Positions 29,781 to 39,555 of a DNA stretch of 46,184 nucleotides are shown here, in pieces. Positions within the stretch are counted from its first letter, which is position 1; each line of letters begins with the position of its first letter. Under the pieces are notes generated by a model. That model saw nothing but the letters and a program-made list of their open reading frames with translations, was not told the origin of the DNA and searched no databases. The stretch is taken from contig CAJXKT010000003.1 in NCBI GenBank assembly GCA_913055705.1, positions 1 through 46,184 on the forward strand, read 5' to 3'. The translations under genes and the position numbers were made by a program. This stretch comes from an uncultured bacterium. Its GTDB lineage: Bacteria; Planctomycetota; Brocadiia; Brocadiales; Scalinduaceae.

Positions 29781-30536
29781 TTATATCTTCTCCATCTTTC
29801 TTTTCTTAAACGTATTAACAGGAACAGCCAGTGAGTACAAACTCTCAACCTCTACCTTATTTAGAGACCTGTATTTTCCAACCTTCAGATTCTGACTCAC
29901 TTTCAGAGGCCCGATTTTAATTCTTCTCAATGAGACTACCGGATGATCTATCTTTGCAAGTATACGTCTGATTTCTCTGTTTTTACCTTCTCGGAGTGTT
30001 ATCTCCAAGACACTGTATTTAAATTTTCTATGTAAAACCTTAACCCTGGCCGGTAATGCCTTGCCCTCAGAAATCCAGACACCCTTTTTAAGAGAACGTA
30101 TTGTCTCATCAGTCACTCTTCCTTTAACCTCTGCCAGGTATGTTTTTTCTATCCCATACCTCGGATGGGAAAGCAGGTTTGCCAATTCGCCGTCATTAGT
30201 TATTATGATAAGCCCCTCACTCTCTTTATCCAACCGGCCTACAGTATATATTCTTTGTTCTATGTTACTCAACAAATCTATGGCCCTGGGGGCCTTAGAG
30301 TTTTCAACATTAGTGCATACAAACCCTCTGGGTTTATTGAGAAGATAATAAATCTTTTTCTGCCTTTTTATTGGTTCACCGTCACAGTAAATACTGTCTT
30401 TAGTTGAGTCTGCCACCTGGCCCATCTTCGTAATACGCTTACCATTAACTGATACACGTCCGGATGTTATCAGGCTTTCACATTTACGCCTGGAACCAAG
30501 CCCTGCCTCTGCCAGAATTTTGTGGAGTCTTTCCAT
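29781..30536 (-). CDS. RluB/RsuA-family pseudouridine synthase
   Basis: S4 domain MERLHKILAEAGLGSRRKCESLI, YTVGRLDKESEGLIIITNDGELA. Confidence 0.92.
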   Translation of the reverse strand: MERLHKILAEAGLGSRRKCESLITSGRVSVNGKRITKMGQVADSTKDSIYCDGEPIKRQKKIYYLLNKPRGFVCTNVENSKAPRAIDLLSNIEQRIYTVGRLDKESEGLIIITNDGELANLLSHPRYGIEKTYLAEVKGRVTDETIRSLKKGVWISEGKALPARVKVLHRKFKYSVLEITLREGKNREIRRILAKIDHPVVSLRRIKIGPLKVSQNLKVGKYRSLNKVEVESLYSLAVPVNTFKKRKMEKI

Positions 30537-30575
30537 GATGTTTTATACAAAATAATAGATTAATTCGTTAATAAT

Positions 30576-30899
30576 TTACTGTACCCTGGAACCGGGCTCT
30601 ACATCTTTCTCTGTAGTAAGCAGGACAACTTTATCACCATCCCTTGCAGCAAGGAGCATACCCTGACTTTCCACACCCCTTAAAACCGCCGGTGCAAGAT
30701 TATTAACAACAATGATTTTCTTACCAACAAGTTCTTCTGCACTGTAATGATTCTTTATACCTGCCACCAGCTGTTTCTCATCATCACCGGTATCAATCTT
30801 TAATACCAGCAGTTTGTCCGCATCCGGGTGTTCTTCAACCGCCTTTATCTCTGCAACCCTTAAGTCTATTTCAGAAAAGCCTTGAATGCTTATCGTCAT
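30576..30899 (-). CDS. Stand-alone tRNA-binding domain protein (MetRS C-terminal/CsaA-like OB-fold)
   Basis: DLRVAEIKAVEEHPDADKLLVLKID, ESQGMLLAA. Confidence 0.88.
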   Translation of the reverse strand: MTISIQGFSEIDLRVAEIKAVEEHPDADKLLVLKIDTGDDEKQLVAGIKNHYSAEELVGKKIIVVNNLAPAVLRGVESQGMLLAARDGDKVVLLTTEKDVEPGSRVQ

Positions 30900-30993
30900 T
30901 ATAATCCCTCTGCATCTGCATTAAAATCCCACTTTTTTACTGATTTTTGATTCTAACAAATGTCATTCTTGATTAGCAAGTTAAAACTCTACG

Positions 30994-31740
30994 TCAATAT
31001 TTAACCCTTAAAAGGCATAAACCATTTGCCGGAACAGTATTTCCTGCCTTTGCCCTGATTCCTGATTTTACTGTTTCCCTGAATTTTCCTAATGTCATCT
31101 TCCCCCTGCCAACCTCAAGCAGAGTTCCGACTATCGCCCTGACCATCTTATAGAGAAATCCGTCTGCCTCTATGGTAAAGAACAGATATTCTCCCTTCTT
31201 TTTGATCTCCAGCTTTTTTATAGTTCTTACACTACTGATAACCTCAGATTTTGATTTGAATGTACTGAAGTCGTGTTTACCAATTAAGGCTTTTGATGCC
31301 TTCTGCATTTTCTCAATATCTAAATCCGTAGCGTAATAATGGCAATAGTTCCTGCCTATCGCATTTCTGGTTTTGTTGTTCAAAATAGTGTAACGGTAAA
31401 CTTTCGATTTGGCGCTATACCTGGAATGAAACTTTTCAGGCACTTTCTTCGCAGATTTAACTACGATATCTTTCGGAAGATAATAATTTATCGCCTGTAT
31501 TAAATTAAAGAAAGGAATGTTCGATTGAGTCTTAAAATTTGCAACCTGGCCAATTGCGTGAGTACCGGCATCTGTCCTGCCTGCACCATGAAGCTTTATC
31601 TCCTCATTAACCACTTTTACAATAGCTTTATTAAGCGTGTGATGAATTGTCTTACCATTCTTCTGCTGCTGCCAGCCGGCATAATTTGTACCATCATACT
31701 CTATAACAAGTTTTATATTGTTCACGAGAAATTCCCACAA
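30994..31740 (-). CDS. truA: tRNA pseudouridine(38-40) synthase
   Basis: YDGTNYAGWQQQKNGKTI, GAGRTDAGTHAIGQVANF, FLYKMVRAIVGTLLEVGRG. Confidence 0.95.
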   Translation of the reverse strand: MWEFLVNNIKLVIEYDGTNYAGWQQQKNGKTIHHTLNKAIVKVVNEEIKLHGAGRTDAGTHAIGQVANFKTQSNIPFFNLIQAINYYLPKDIVVKSAKKVPEKFHSRYSAKSKVYRYTILNNKTRNAIGRNYCHYYATDLDIEKMQKASKALIGKHDFSTFKSKSEVISSVRTIKKLEIKKKGEYLFFTIEADGFLYKMVRAIVGTLLEVGRGKMTLGKFRETVKSGIRAKAGNTVPANGLCLLRVKY

Positions 31741-31827
31741 GTGGTGGTTGCACTGTTCATTGCATTATTAAAACAGTGCTATCTAAAGAGTGATTAATGA
31801 ATTGTAGATTTAGCGAGGATTAAAAGA

Positions 31828-31910
31828 GGGGTGTTTGGCGGCGAAGCTACCCAGATCAGCCCAAAACTGAGTAAGATACAATCAAGGCTTTTCCCCGACA
31901 CCAACACCCC
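31828..31910. ncRNA. Candidate structured RNA or attenuator, strand unassigned
   Basis: Perfect 8-bp closing stem GGGGTGTT/AACACCCC around an 83-nt element with further imperfect internal pairing; on the minus strand it is followed by TCTTTTAA and lies 5' of truA. Confidence 0.35.
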
Positions 31911-32212
31911 ACTTTAATAAGATCTCAACGTCTATACTTTTAAAAACCGCTAGCTTACCAAATGAATAACCTGACCACCGCAACACACACCTGAACTAAC
32001 GTAAACCCTCAGGCTAGTTAATATTCTATTTACTACCTATTTGTTTGTCAACCATGAAAAAAGCATTAAATGCATAATACACCTGATCTAATATGAAAAA
32101 TCCTTGAGAATGACAAGCTCGTATATTAATGCAAATGAAAGGGAGAGGAAATGGAAGCGGTTGTTTGCAGGACCAAATACCTAATCACATAAGTGTTCTT
32201 TCTTATACTTAT

Positions 32213-32419
32213 TCAGATAATTCGTATAGTTTGAGAAATAATGATGAGCTTTTTTATTCTGCAAAGAGAGCGGATATGAATCTTACCGTCTTTAGATACA
32301 TTGTCTGATAGCAGCAGTCTAAGTTCATCAAGGTTTGCATTATCCGGATCGTTATTCTCCAGATACTCAATACGTTCCATGATAGTATTAATAAGCGCAA
32401 AATAAGCTTCTTTATCCAT
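32213..32419 (-). CDS. Small hypothetical protein (68 aa)
   Basis: ATG ORF, preceded on minus strand by AAGGAC; no family recognised. Confidence 0.5.
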   Translation of the reverse strand: MDKEAYFALINTIMERIEYLENNDPDNANLDELRLLLSDNVSKDGKIHIRSLCRIKKLIIISQTIRII

Positions 32420-32509
32420 ATTAATGTTCGTCCTTATTTACGAGTAAACCCTTTTAAAAAAATAAGTATTTCCGGTACAACCTCACCAGGATTCTCCAGC
32501 CTGTTTTCG

Positions 32510-32689
32510 TTAAACAAATCTTACATATCTTCCATAACACTTGATAAAATCGCTCAATGCACACTCTGCCACGGTACGCACATCTTCAGGTTTTGTACAA
32601 ATAGACTGTGCTTCTGCTTTGAACATAGACAAAAGTTCTTCTATTGTATATTTTGCACATCTATTAAAAGCAATATCCTGTTTATGCAT
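32510..32689 (-). CDS. Small Cys-containing hypothetical protein (59 aa), absent from ORF track
   Basis: Read directly: MHKQDIAFNRCAKYTIEELLSMFKAEAQSICTKPEDVRTVAECALSDFIKCYGRYVRFV, with GGAG 7 nt upstream of ATG. Confidence 0.55.
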   Translation of the reverse strand: MHKQDIAFNRCAKYTIEELLSMFKAEAQSICTKPEDVRTVAECALSDFIKCYGRYVRFV

Positions 32690-32851
32690 TTTTATACTCC
32701 GTATTTAACAAATCCTTAACAAACCTTTTCTCTTATTATCGTCAAATCCACACAAATCTTTACCTGAAACCCCCTAAAATACTATCTTTTCTAGTATTTA
32801 TTTCAATTCAACCATGTATTGAAGCTTCACATGTCAGGCACATTCAGGTGG

Positions 32852-32889
32852 TAAATCGTTCGATTAAGCTAAAGCTTAAGTCTGATTTA
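32852..32889. repeat. CTAAAG-centred palindrome
   Basis: TAAATC...TTAAGCT-AA-AGCTTAA...GATTTA nested inverted repeats. Confidence 0.55.
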
Positions 32890-32935
32890 TAAAATACTTG
32901 CCTATTTCCATAGCGGGCTTATAATTGAATTTATT

Positions 32936-33544
32936 ATGAAAAAACACTTAACAACACACATATTAATTATATTGTTTGTATCCTTTTCGACTCCAATCGT
33001 ACAAGCAGGAGAAGAACCACGCATAAATCTGCGTCCGTATTATAAGCAATTGTCTGTTGCTCAGGTACAGGAAATACCTAACATCTCAATACGTAAAAAA
33101 GAGGTATGGGGATTTCATGGACATAGTACAATTGATAGAGATTTCTATCTGAAAACAATCAATGATGATAAGGTTGTAGCGGACTCTGCCACCGGCCTGA
33201 TGTGGCATCAGTCCGGTTCTGGTAAATATTTTAGTTGGAAAAGAGCAAAGAAGTGGATAGGCAAGTTGAACAAAGAAGGTTATGCGGGTTTTCAAGACTG
33301 GAAATTGCCAACTGTGGAGGAAGCGGCGTCACTATTAGAACCTGAGAAGAAAAGTGATAATCTGCACATAAATCCTGTATTTGATAAAAAACAATGGAGT
33401 ATCTGGACATGTGACAGTCATATTTCGGATGACAGTCTTACTCTGAATGGTGCATGGCGCGTTTCCTTCAGCGATGGCACCGTATCCTGGGGCAGCAACA
33501 GCTTAGATTTATTCTATATTCGTCCTGTACGTTTAAACAAATGA
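32936..33544 (+). CDS. Secreted DUF1566-type (Lcl C-terminal) domain protein
   Basis: Signal peptide ending VQAGEE; DSATGLMWHQ, W..A..W, DWKLPTVEEAASLL, YIRPVR. Confidence 0.85.
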   Translation: MKKHLTTHILIILFVSFSTPIVQAGEEPRINLRPYYKQLSVAQVQEIPNISIRKKEVWGFHGHSTIDRDFYLKTINDDKVVADSATGLMWHQSGSGKYFSWKRAKKWIGKLNKEGYAGFQDWKLPTVEEAASLLEPEKKSDNLHINPVFDKKQWSIWTCDSHISDDSLTLNGAWRVSFSDGTVSWGSNSLDLFYIRPVRLNK

Positions 33545-33725
33545 TACCTTCCAGAAACCTGTCGCGCAGAAGGCTTGATCATTTTCCTTTCTTCGATTTG
33601 TTGCCTAAATAAATCGATTCATAAAAAGGGGTAAAGAAAGAGCATGCCCCCTTGATAAAGATAATATTAATATACATTGTATAATTGACATCTTTTAAAA
33701 GGTTTGCTTACTTAAAAGATTAGAA

Positions 33726-34532
33726 ATGCTTACTCTTTTCTTATTATATAAACTCTTCTTTAGGGATACAGGGAGACCAGAAACGGTATACTTGGCATTT
33801 GCTTTCTGTTTTATTGTAATTGTCTTTACAAGCTTCGGCATTGAAAAGCTGTGGTCAAAGCATATTAACGCAAAGGCCTTCAGGCTTTTCCTTTTCCCCG
33901 GCGCCATAATACATGAACTCAGCCACGCATTTCTATGCCTGATTACGGGTACCACCATAAAGGAACTGAATATTTTCAAGTCTGGGAGTAGTGGCATACA
34001 GTACGACAGGCCAAAAATCCCGTTCCTCTTTGATTTTTTTATAGCAACAGCTCCTATCTTTGGCTGTGCTTTCATCCTGGTACTAATCTCCATAATCCTG
34101 GGAAATCCCATTCGCGTAGATGAATCCTTACCTAATGAAATAACATTTTCCTTCAAGATAGTATTTGATTATGCCAAAAACTTCATGGATATGATATGGC
34201 TGACACTCAATGCATTCTGGAAAAGCGGTATCCGTAGCATAAGTTCTGTATTCTTCATAATAGCATCAATCATTTTTACTGTAACCATGGCCCCACACAA
34301 AAACGACATAAAGTATATAGTTCTGGGGTTTATCATCCTGGGATCAGTTTTATTTGCCCTGGAGTGGTTTGGCATATCTCTATTACAATACAAGTGGTGG
34401 GATAAGATGTTAGACAGATCGTGGGTAATAATTACTTACATCATTTCAATATTGCTGACCATGCTCTTTATATCTTCAATAATAATTGGCATGATAAAAG
34501 GCGTAAAGCTGATTCTTGGTCATAAAGGTTAA
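33726..34532 (+). CDS. Putative membrane metalloprotease (M50-like)
   Basis: Multiple TM segments with IIHELSHAFLCLITG (HExxH). Confidence 0.75.
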   Translation: MLTLFLLYKLFFRDTGRPETVYLAFAFCFIVIVFTSFGIEKLWSKHINAKAFRLFLFPGAIIHELSHAFLCLITGTTIKELNIFKSGSSGIQYDRPKIPFLFDFFIATAPIFGCAFILVLISIILGNPIRVDESLPNEITFSFKIVFDYAKNFMDMIWLTLNAFWKSGIRSISSVFFIIASIIFTVTMAPHKNDIKYIVLGFIILGSVLFALEWFGISLLQYKWWDKMLDRSWVIITYIISILLTMLFISSIIIGMIKGVKLILGHKG

Positions 34533-35032
34533 TGAAAGACATTATCAATTACTCCTGCCTTGACTCCCCATTCGGTCCTGTATTTATTGCAAAGAATATC
34601 AGGGGCGTATGCTTTGTCAATCTATCAAAGATTTCCGAGGCCAGATTTCAATCACTTTTAAGAAAGAGGTTCCGGAAGGATGCAATCCGGGACGATAAAA
34701 AACTAAAGAATGCAATTCGTGAACTATCCAGTTACTTTAATGGACATCGGGTAAATTTCAAATCTATATTGGATTTAAGTATTGGAACAGGATTCCAACG
34801 AAAGGTTTGGGAGAAAGTAAGTGAAATACCCTATGGAGAGTTGAAGAGTTATAAATGGATTGCCGATGAAATAGGAAATCCGAATGGTGTCAGAGCTGTT
34901 GGTAATGCCGTAGGGAAAAATCCGGTACCTCCGATAATTCCCTGCCACCGTGTAATACGTTCTGATGGAAAGCTTGGAGGATTTTCTTCCGGAATTGCAC
35001 TAAAGAAATGGCTCTTGAGATTAGAGAAGTAA
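34532..35032 (+). CDS. ogt: Methylated-DNA--protein-cysteine methyltransferase
   Basis: IPYGELKSYKWIADEIGNPNGVRAVGNAVGKNPVPPIIPCHRVIRSDGKLGGF. Confidence 0.95.
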   Translation: MKDIINYSCLDSPFGPVFIAKNIRGVCFVNLSKISEARFQSLLRKRFRKDAIRDDKKLKNAIRELSSYFNGHRVNFKSILDLSIGTGFQRKVWEKVSEIPYGELKSYKWIADEIGNPNGVRAVGNAVGKNPVPPIIPCHRVIRSDGKLGGFSSGIALKKWLLRLEK

Positions 35033-35097
35033 CACCGGCACAACATATAGAAAGCAAACAGCAGAATAAACTCCAGACGGGGTAAGGGTTTGATAAC

Positions 35098-35190
35098 TGG
35101 CGGAGAGGCCGGGATTCGAACCCGGGGTCCCACTATCAGCAGGACAATGGGTTAGCAACCCACCGCTTTAAGCCGCTCAGCCACCTCTCC
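35098..35190 (-). tRNA. tRNA-Ser(GCT), CCA encoded
   Basis: Minus-strand ggagaggtggctgagcgg...ttgctaac...long variable arm...ggttcgaatcccggcctctccGCCA. Confidence 0.95.
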
Positions 35191-35226
35191 ATTGATGGTT
35201 TAAAACGCATTCTTTCTTATTTGATT

Positions 35227-35316
35227 TGGCGGAGGGAGTAGGATTCGAACCCACGGTCCCGTTGCCAGGACTGCAGTTTTCAAGACTGCCGCCTTCGTCC
35301 ACTCGGCCATCCCTCC
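35227..35316 (-). tRNA. tRNA-Ser(TGA), CCA encoded
   Basis: Minus-strand ggagggatggccgagtgg...cttgaaaac...ggttcgaatcctactccctccGCCA. Confidence 0.95.
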
Positions 35317-35417
35317 TGTAGTATCACTCTACAAAGCTGAGTTTTGGAACTGTAAAACTTCTATTTTTACCGGTTTTTTGAGTCTGATAAAAAGTTAGAC
35401 TTTGCCTCACTATGCTA

Positions 35418-35822
35418 TTAAATATTTTCCCACTTACAGACCTCTTCCAGAACCGTCTTAGCTACATATATTGGTGTGTTGCCCTGCATGGCCAGAGCGA
35501 TAGCATCACTTGGCCTTGAATCTATCTCTAAAGCACTGCCGTTTTGACTTATGATTATTTTGGCATAGAAAGTATTATTTTTCAGATCACTTATTTCAAC
35601 TCTCTCTATGCCTCCACTTAACTGTATTATCACATTTGAGAGCAAGTCATGAGTAAGCGGCCTTGGTGTTGCGATATCCTTAACCGCTCTATCAATAGCC
35701 CATGCTTCATGCAAGCCTATAACAATAGGAAAACTCCTTTGGCCGCCTTTTTCCTTAAGAACAATTATCTGATGGTCGCTCGTTTCAGATATCATTATCC
35801 TTGATAATTCCATGTGAACCAT
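35418..35822 (-). CDS. Bifunctional nuclease family protein (DUF151)
   Basis: MELSRIMISETSDHQIIVLKEKGGQRSFPIVIGLHEAWAI, IDSRPSDAIALAM. ORF extends to 35876. Confidence 0.92.
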   Translation of the reverse strand: MVHMELSRIMISETSDHQIIVLKEKGGQRSFPIVIGLHEAWAIDRAVKDIATPRPLTHDLLSNVIIQLSGGIERVEISDLKNNTFYAKIIISQNGSALEIDSRPSDAIALAMQGNTPIYVAKTVLEEVCKWENI

Positions 35823-36025
35823 CACAGTATTTCCCTCATAATCTGTCCAAATTACAACAAAAATTCTAACATACAAGGTATCATAGTCAACATTATTGTC
35901 AACATTATTTTGAAATACGCAAAATCAGACCACGCTAAAACTTGGGAGGGTATTATACCTTTATTCACCGTGTATTCTTTACCTTACATATAGGGTAGTT
36001 TTTCCTTCTATCAAGGCAAAAATTA

Positions 36026-36054
36026 TTGACACTAAATATAGCGATTGATATACT
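36026..36054 (+). promoter_or_regulatory. Sigma70-type promoter upstream of uppP
   Basis: TTGACA (36026-36031), 17-nt spacer, TATACT (36049-36054). Confidence 0.6.
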
Positions 36055-36108
36055 TGGCATCCTTTCACCTGCCACAATTAGCAAATATTTAGACAGTATC
36101 CCAAGTAA

Positions 36109-36930
36109 ATGTTAATAAAATCAATAATACTGGGTGCAATACAGGGACTAACAGAGTTTCTACCAATCAGTAGTTCCGGTCATCTTGTAATCTTCAAGAG
36201 TTTTCTAGACATAGAGACCCAGGGTGTTATTTGGGAAATATCATTACACTTCAGTACGCTTCTGGCTATCTTTGGAGTCTTCTACAAAGATATATTTCTG
36301 ATTTTAAAAAGTGTTTGTCATTCCTTTAAAAAGTTAATATCCGGCGAAAGTATTACCAGCATCTTTAGAGACGACATTCATACCCGTACCTTCCTTCTTA
36401 TAATAATAGGTACAATACCTACAGTAATAATAGCATTTTCCTTTAGAAGCTCATTCGAGAGTCTTTTCAGTAAGCCGGCAGTCGCAGGATATATGCTGCT
36501 CGTAACCGGCACCGTACTCTGGTTTACCAAATATAGTTTAAAGGCAGATGGTAATAAAAAGAATTTAGGTATTATTGATGCCTTGGTAGTCGGCACCGTA
36601 CAGGGACTTGCAATTACCCCTGGTATATCACGTTCAGGTACAACAATCGCTGCCGCCATTTTCAGGGGAGTTGACAGAGAAACTGCTGCCAGGTTTTCCT
36701 TTCTACTGGCAATACCCGTGATCATGGGGGCAATGGCAATGATGGCGAAAGACACTGTTACTCTCAAAAATGAGGAAATTTCTTTTCTCATAATTGGGAG
36801 TGTTGTCGCCGCAATAACGGGTTACATTTCCCTGCGCATATTGCTAAAAATCGTTACCATCGGAAAGTTGCATCTTTTCTCCTATTACTGCTGGCCAGTC
36901 GGGTTGTTTGTAATCCTTTTCTTCCTATGA
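36109..36930 (+). CDS. uppP: Undecaprenyl-diphosphatase
   Basis: ILGAIQGLTEFLPISSSGHLVI, GLAITPGISRSGTTIAAA. Confidence 0.96.
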   Translation: MLIKSIILGAIQGLTEFLPISSSGHLVIFKSFLDIETQGVIWEISLHFSTLLAIFGVFYKDIFLILKSVCHSFKKLISGESITSIFRDDIHTRTFLLIIIGTIPTVIIAFSFRSSFESLFSKPAVAGYMLLVTGTVLWFTKYSLKADGNKKNLGIIDALVVGTVQGLAITPGISRSGTTIAAAIFRGVDRETAARFSFLLAIPVIMGAMAMMAKDTVTLKNEEISFLIIGSVVAAITGYISLRILLKIVTIGKLHLFSYYCWPVGLFVILFFL

Positions 36931-37628
36931 ATGATTATCTGACTCGTTCAAGAAATCTACCGAAAAGCTTTCTTTTCATTTTGCCCCTTTTAGTTTTTTA
37001 TGAGGTTGGCATAATCTTGTGCGGTTCAGAAACAAAAAACACGGCTGATGTCATCATAAAAAAACCATTTGAAATCTTTGGAAATCACGCTACTCTGGCA
37101 TTTAATTCCTTAATTATCATTGTCTCTTTCTGTTCGATATTTTATATTGAGAAGAAAAACCGCTTAAGCTGTGGAATCTTTATTCCCATGTTTTTAGAAA
37201 GTGCAGCTTATGCCTTCTCCCTCGGGTACGTAATCCTGTTTTTTGTATATGGATATTTACCATTTAATGTTACTGATTTACATGTACAGAGTTTTATAAA
37301 TGGTATAATTACTTCTTTAGGCGCTGGAATCTATGAAGAGATTCTCTTCCGGCTTCTGCTATTAAGCATTCTTTATCTGGTTATAGTCAAAGTTTTTAAA
37401 CTCAATGCAATAATAGGTTCTCTTCTTAGTATACTAATATGTGCCTGCATCTTCTCTATTATGCATTATATAGGAATGGCAGGTGATAGTTTTTCGGTAA
37501 GCACCTTCTTGTTCCGTACAGTCGCAGGGGTTATTTTGTCAGCAATTTTTATTTTTCGCGGTTTGGGGATTGCAGTTTATACACATGCTATTTACGATAT
37601 CTTAATTATCAATAATGCTTATACATAG
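36927..37628 (+). CDS. CPBP-family intramembrane glutamic endopeptidase
   Basis: GAGIYEEILFRLLLLS (EExxxR) and SIMHY; polytopic. Confidence 0.85.
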   Translation: MNDYLTRSRNLPKSFLFILPLLVFYEVGIILCGSETKNTADVIIKKPFEIFGNHATLAFNSLIIIVSFCSIFYIEKKNRLSCGIFIPMFLESAAYAFSLGYVILFFVYGYLPFNVTDLHVQSFINGIITSLGAGIYEEILFRLLLLSILYLVIVKVFKLNAIIGSLLSILICACIFSIMHYIGMAGDSFSVSTFLFRTVAGVILSAIFIFRGLGIAVYTHAIYDILIINNAYT

Positions 37629-37634
37629 CACGGC

Positions 37635-37663
37635 ACCTGCCCGAAAGACATGGTCAGGCGGGT
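37635..37663. repeat. GC-rich palindromic intergenic repeat (copy C, short)
   Basis: acctgcccgaaagacatggtcaggcgggt; reverse complement begins acccgcctgac as in copy B. Confidence 0.5.
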
Positions 37664-37822
37664 AGCTACAACCAGGTTTAAAGTGTCCAAATTTAAAAAT
37701 AAGAGAGTAATTGATTAGTAATTTATGCTAAAATTTGTAATAATATTGAAAATAATGAATGTGATTAATTAAGTATGTAAACAAATTTTTACAGATTTAA
37801 GACGTAATGGAGTGCCATTTAA

Positions 37823-38449
37823 ATGGAAAACATAATAGTAGGTATTACGGGAGCCAGTGGTGTAGTTTATGGACAACGTCTTTTACAGGCTTTGAGTGAT
37901 AAATCCTATCCTATTCACTTAAGTGTATCCGAGGCCGCTGTAAAAGTGATTGAAAGTGAATTAAATCTTTCCCTAAACCTGAATGAGTTCGATGTAAGTA
38001 AATTTATAGACAGAAAAAACCACAGTGTAATTTACCACCATATATCAGATATTGCCGCATCCATCTCAAGCGGTACATTTAAAACCAGGGCAATGATTAT
38101 AACACCATGTAGTATGAACACACTCTGTTCAATAGCAAATGGGATTGCATCAAATCTCATTCAACGTACCGCCAGTGTGACTCTAAAAGAGGGAAGGAAA
38201 TTGATTGTTGTACCACGTGAGACCCCACTAACACCTATTCACCTGGAGGGCATGTTGAAATTATCAAGGGCACAGGTTTGTATTCTACCTGCTATGCCCG
38301 GATACTATTACCATCCAAAAACTATCGATGATCAGATAGACTTCATAGTAGGAAAGATCCTCGACTATATCGGCATAGAATATCCACCATATACAAAAAA
38401 AAGATATGGGGAGTTGGGATACATGGATCCAGAATTGATGATTAAATAA
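37823..38449 (+). CDS. ubiX: Flavin prenyltransferase
   Basis: IIVGITGASGVVYGQRLL, TPCSMNTLCSIANGIASNLIQRTA, VPRETPLTPIHLE. Confidence 0.95.
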   Translation: MENIIVGITGASGVVYGQRLLQALSDKSYPIHLSVSEAAVKVIESELNLSLNLNEFDVSKFIDRKNHSVIYHHISDIAASISSGTFKTRAMIITPCSMNTLCSIANGIASNLIQRTASVTLKEGRKLIVVPRETPLTPIHLEGMLKLSRAQVCILPAMPGYYYHPKTIDDQIDFIVGKILDYIGIEYPPYTKKRYGELGYMDPELMIK

Positions 38450-38490
38450 GCAGGCAGGATAAAAAATTACTATAGAATTTAGAACTTACA

Positions 38491-39555
38491 ATGAATGACA
38501 ATAAGAAAAAGAGTAGAGTAGGTTTCTGGATTGCAACCTCACTGGCAATATTCTTCTTTCTTTGCAGTGTGGCATTCTTTTCTTCGTTGATGGGGCTTTT
38601 CATGATCAGGGGCGCACTCTCACCACATGAGGAAGAAGGGAAGACAAAAAAACTAGCCGAAACCTTAATAGAAGGAACAGGTACTGATAAAGTACTCATA
38701 ATCCCCGTCAAAGGTGTTATTACAGCACAATCATCCATGAAACTTTTCCAGGAAACACAAAGTGTGGTTGAAAGTGTAACACAACAACTTGAGCAGGCAC
38801 GTGATGATAATGACGTAAAAGCAGTGATATTGGAGATTAACAGTCCCGGTGGTGGGATTACAGCAAGTGATATCATTTATAAAGAAATCCTGGAATTCAA
38901 AGAGAAGACAACCAAAAAGATAATCGTAAGCATGCAGGATGTTGCGGCATCAGGTGCTTATTATATTTCAGCTGCTGCTGATCAGATCATCTCTCATCCA
39001 ACGACAGTTACAGGGAGTATAGGTGTAATCATGCCTCTTCTAAATATAACTGATCTGGTAGAAAAATACGGTATTAAAGACACTTCTGTAAAATCCGGAG
39101 ATATGAAGAATATAGGCTCGCCACTTAAAAAGATGTCTTACGCAGAGAAAAAGGTTTTACTCGATATTGTAGACGAAATGTATACAAGGTTTCTGAATAT
39201 TATTGCTGACGGCAGAAATATGGAAATAGAAGATGTTAGAAAGTTGTCGGATGGCAGAATATATACCGGTAAACAGGCACTGGAAAATGGCCTGGTAGAC
39301 CAACTGGGCTATATGGATGATGCAATAACTTTAGCTAAAGAGATATCAGGTTTAGAAGAAGCAAAAATCATAAAATACAAGAAAAAGTTTGATCTGGCAG
39401 AAATCTTTGCAGGCTCAATGGATAATTTATTTGGTAATCGTACAATAAAGATTGGAATAAATGCCACCGCAACAGATAATGATTTCCCGAGATTTATGTA
39501 CTTATGGACAGGATACCAACAAAATTATCTCTTCAAATGGCCTGCATTTAATTAA
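38491..39555 (+). CDS. sppA: Signal peptide peptidase SppA
   Basis: LEINSPGGGITASD, VASGAYYISAAADQI, TGSIGVI, DGRIYTGKQALENGLVDQLG. Confidence 0.94.
   Translation: MNDNKKKSRVGFWIATSLAIFFFLCSVAFFSSLMGLFMIRGALSPHEEEGKTKKLAETLIEGTGTDKVLIIPVKGVITAQSSMKLFQETQSVVESVTQQLEQARDDNDVKAVILEINSPGGGITASDIIYKEILEFKEKTTKKIIVSMQDVAASGAYYISAAADQIISHPTTVTGSIGVIMPLLNITDLVEKYGIKDTSVKSGDMKNIGSPLKKMSYAEKKVLLDIVDEMYTRFLNIIADGRNMEIEDVRKLSDGRIYTGKQALENGLVDQLGYMDDAITLAKEISGLEEAKIIKYKKKFDLAEIFAGSMDNLFGNRTIKIGINATATDNDFPRFMYLWTGYQQNYLFKWPAFN

Noticed and set aside
29780-30576. Possible TPP riboswitch for thiC
   Set aside because: thiC starts immediately after the RluB-type gene stop and no CTGAGA-type THI box was seen in the short gap upstream of that gene.
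31828-31910. SRP 4.5S RNA interpretation of the 83-nt hairpin
   Set aside because: Lacks the conserved GGAA-capped helix and AGCAGCC segment on either strand.
34849-35133. 94-aa minus-strand ORF (MGPRVRIPASPPV...)
   Set aside because: Starts within tRNA-Ser sequence and runs antisense to ogt; spurious.
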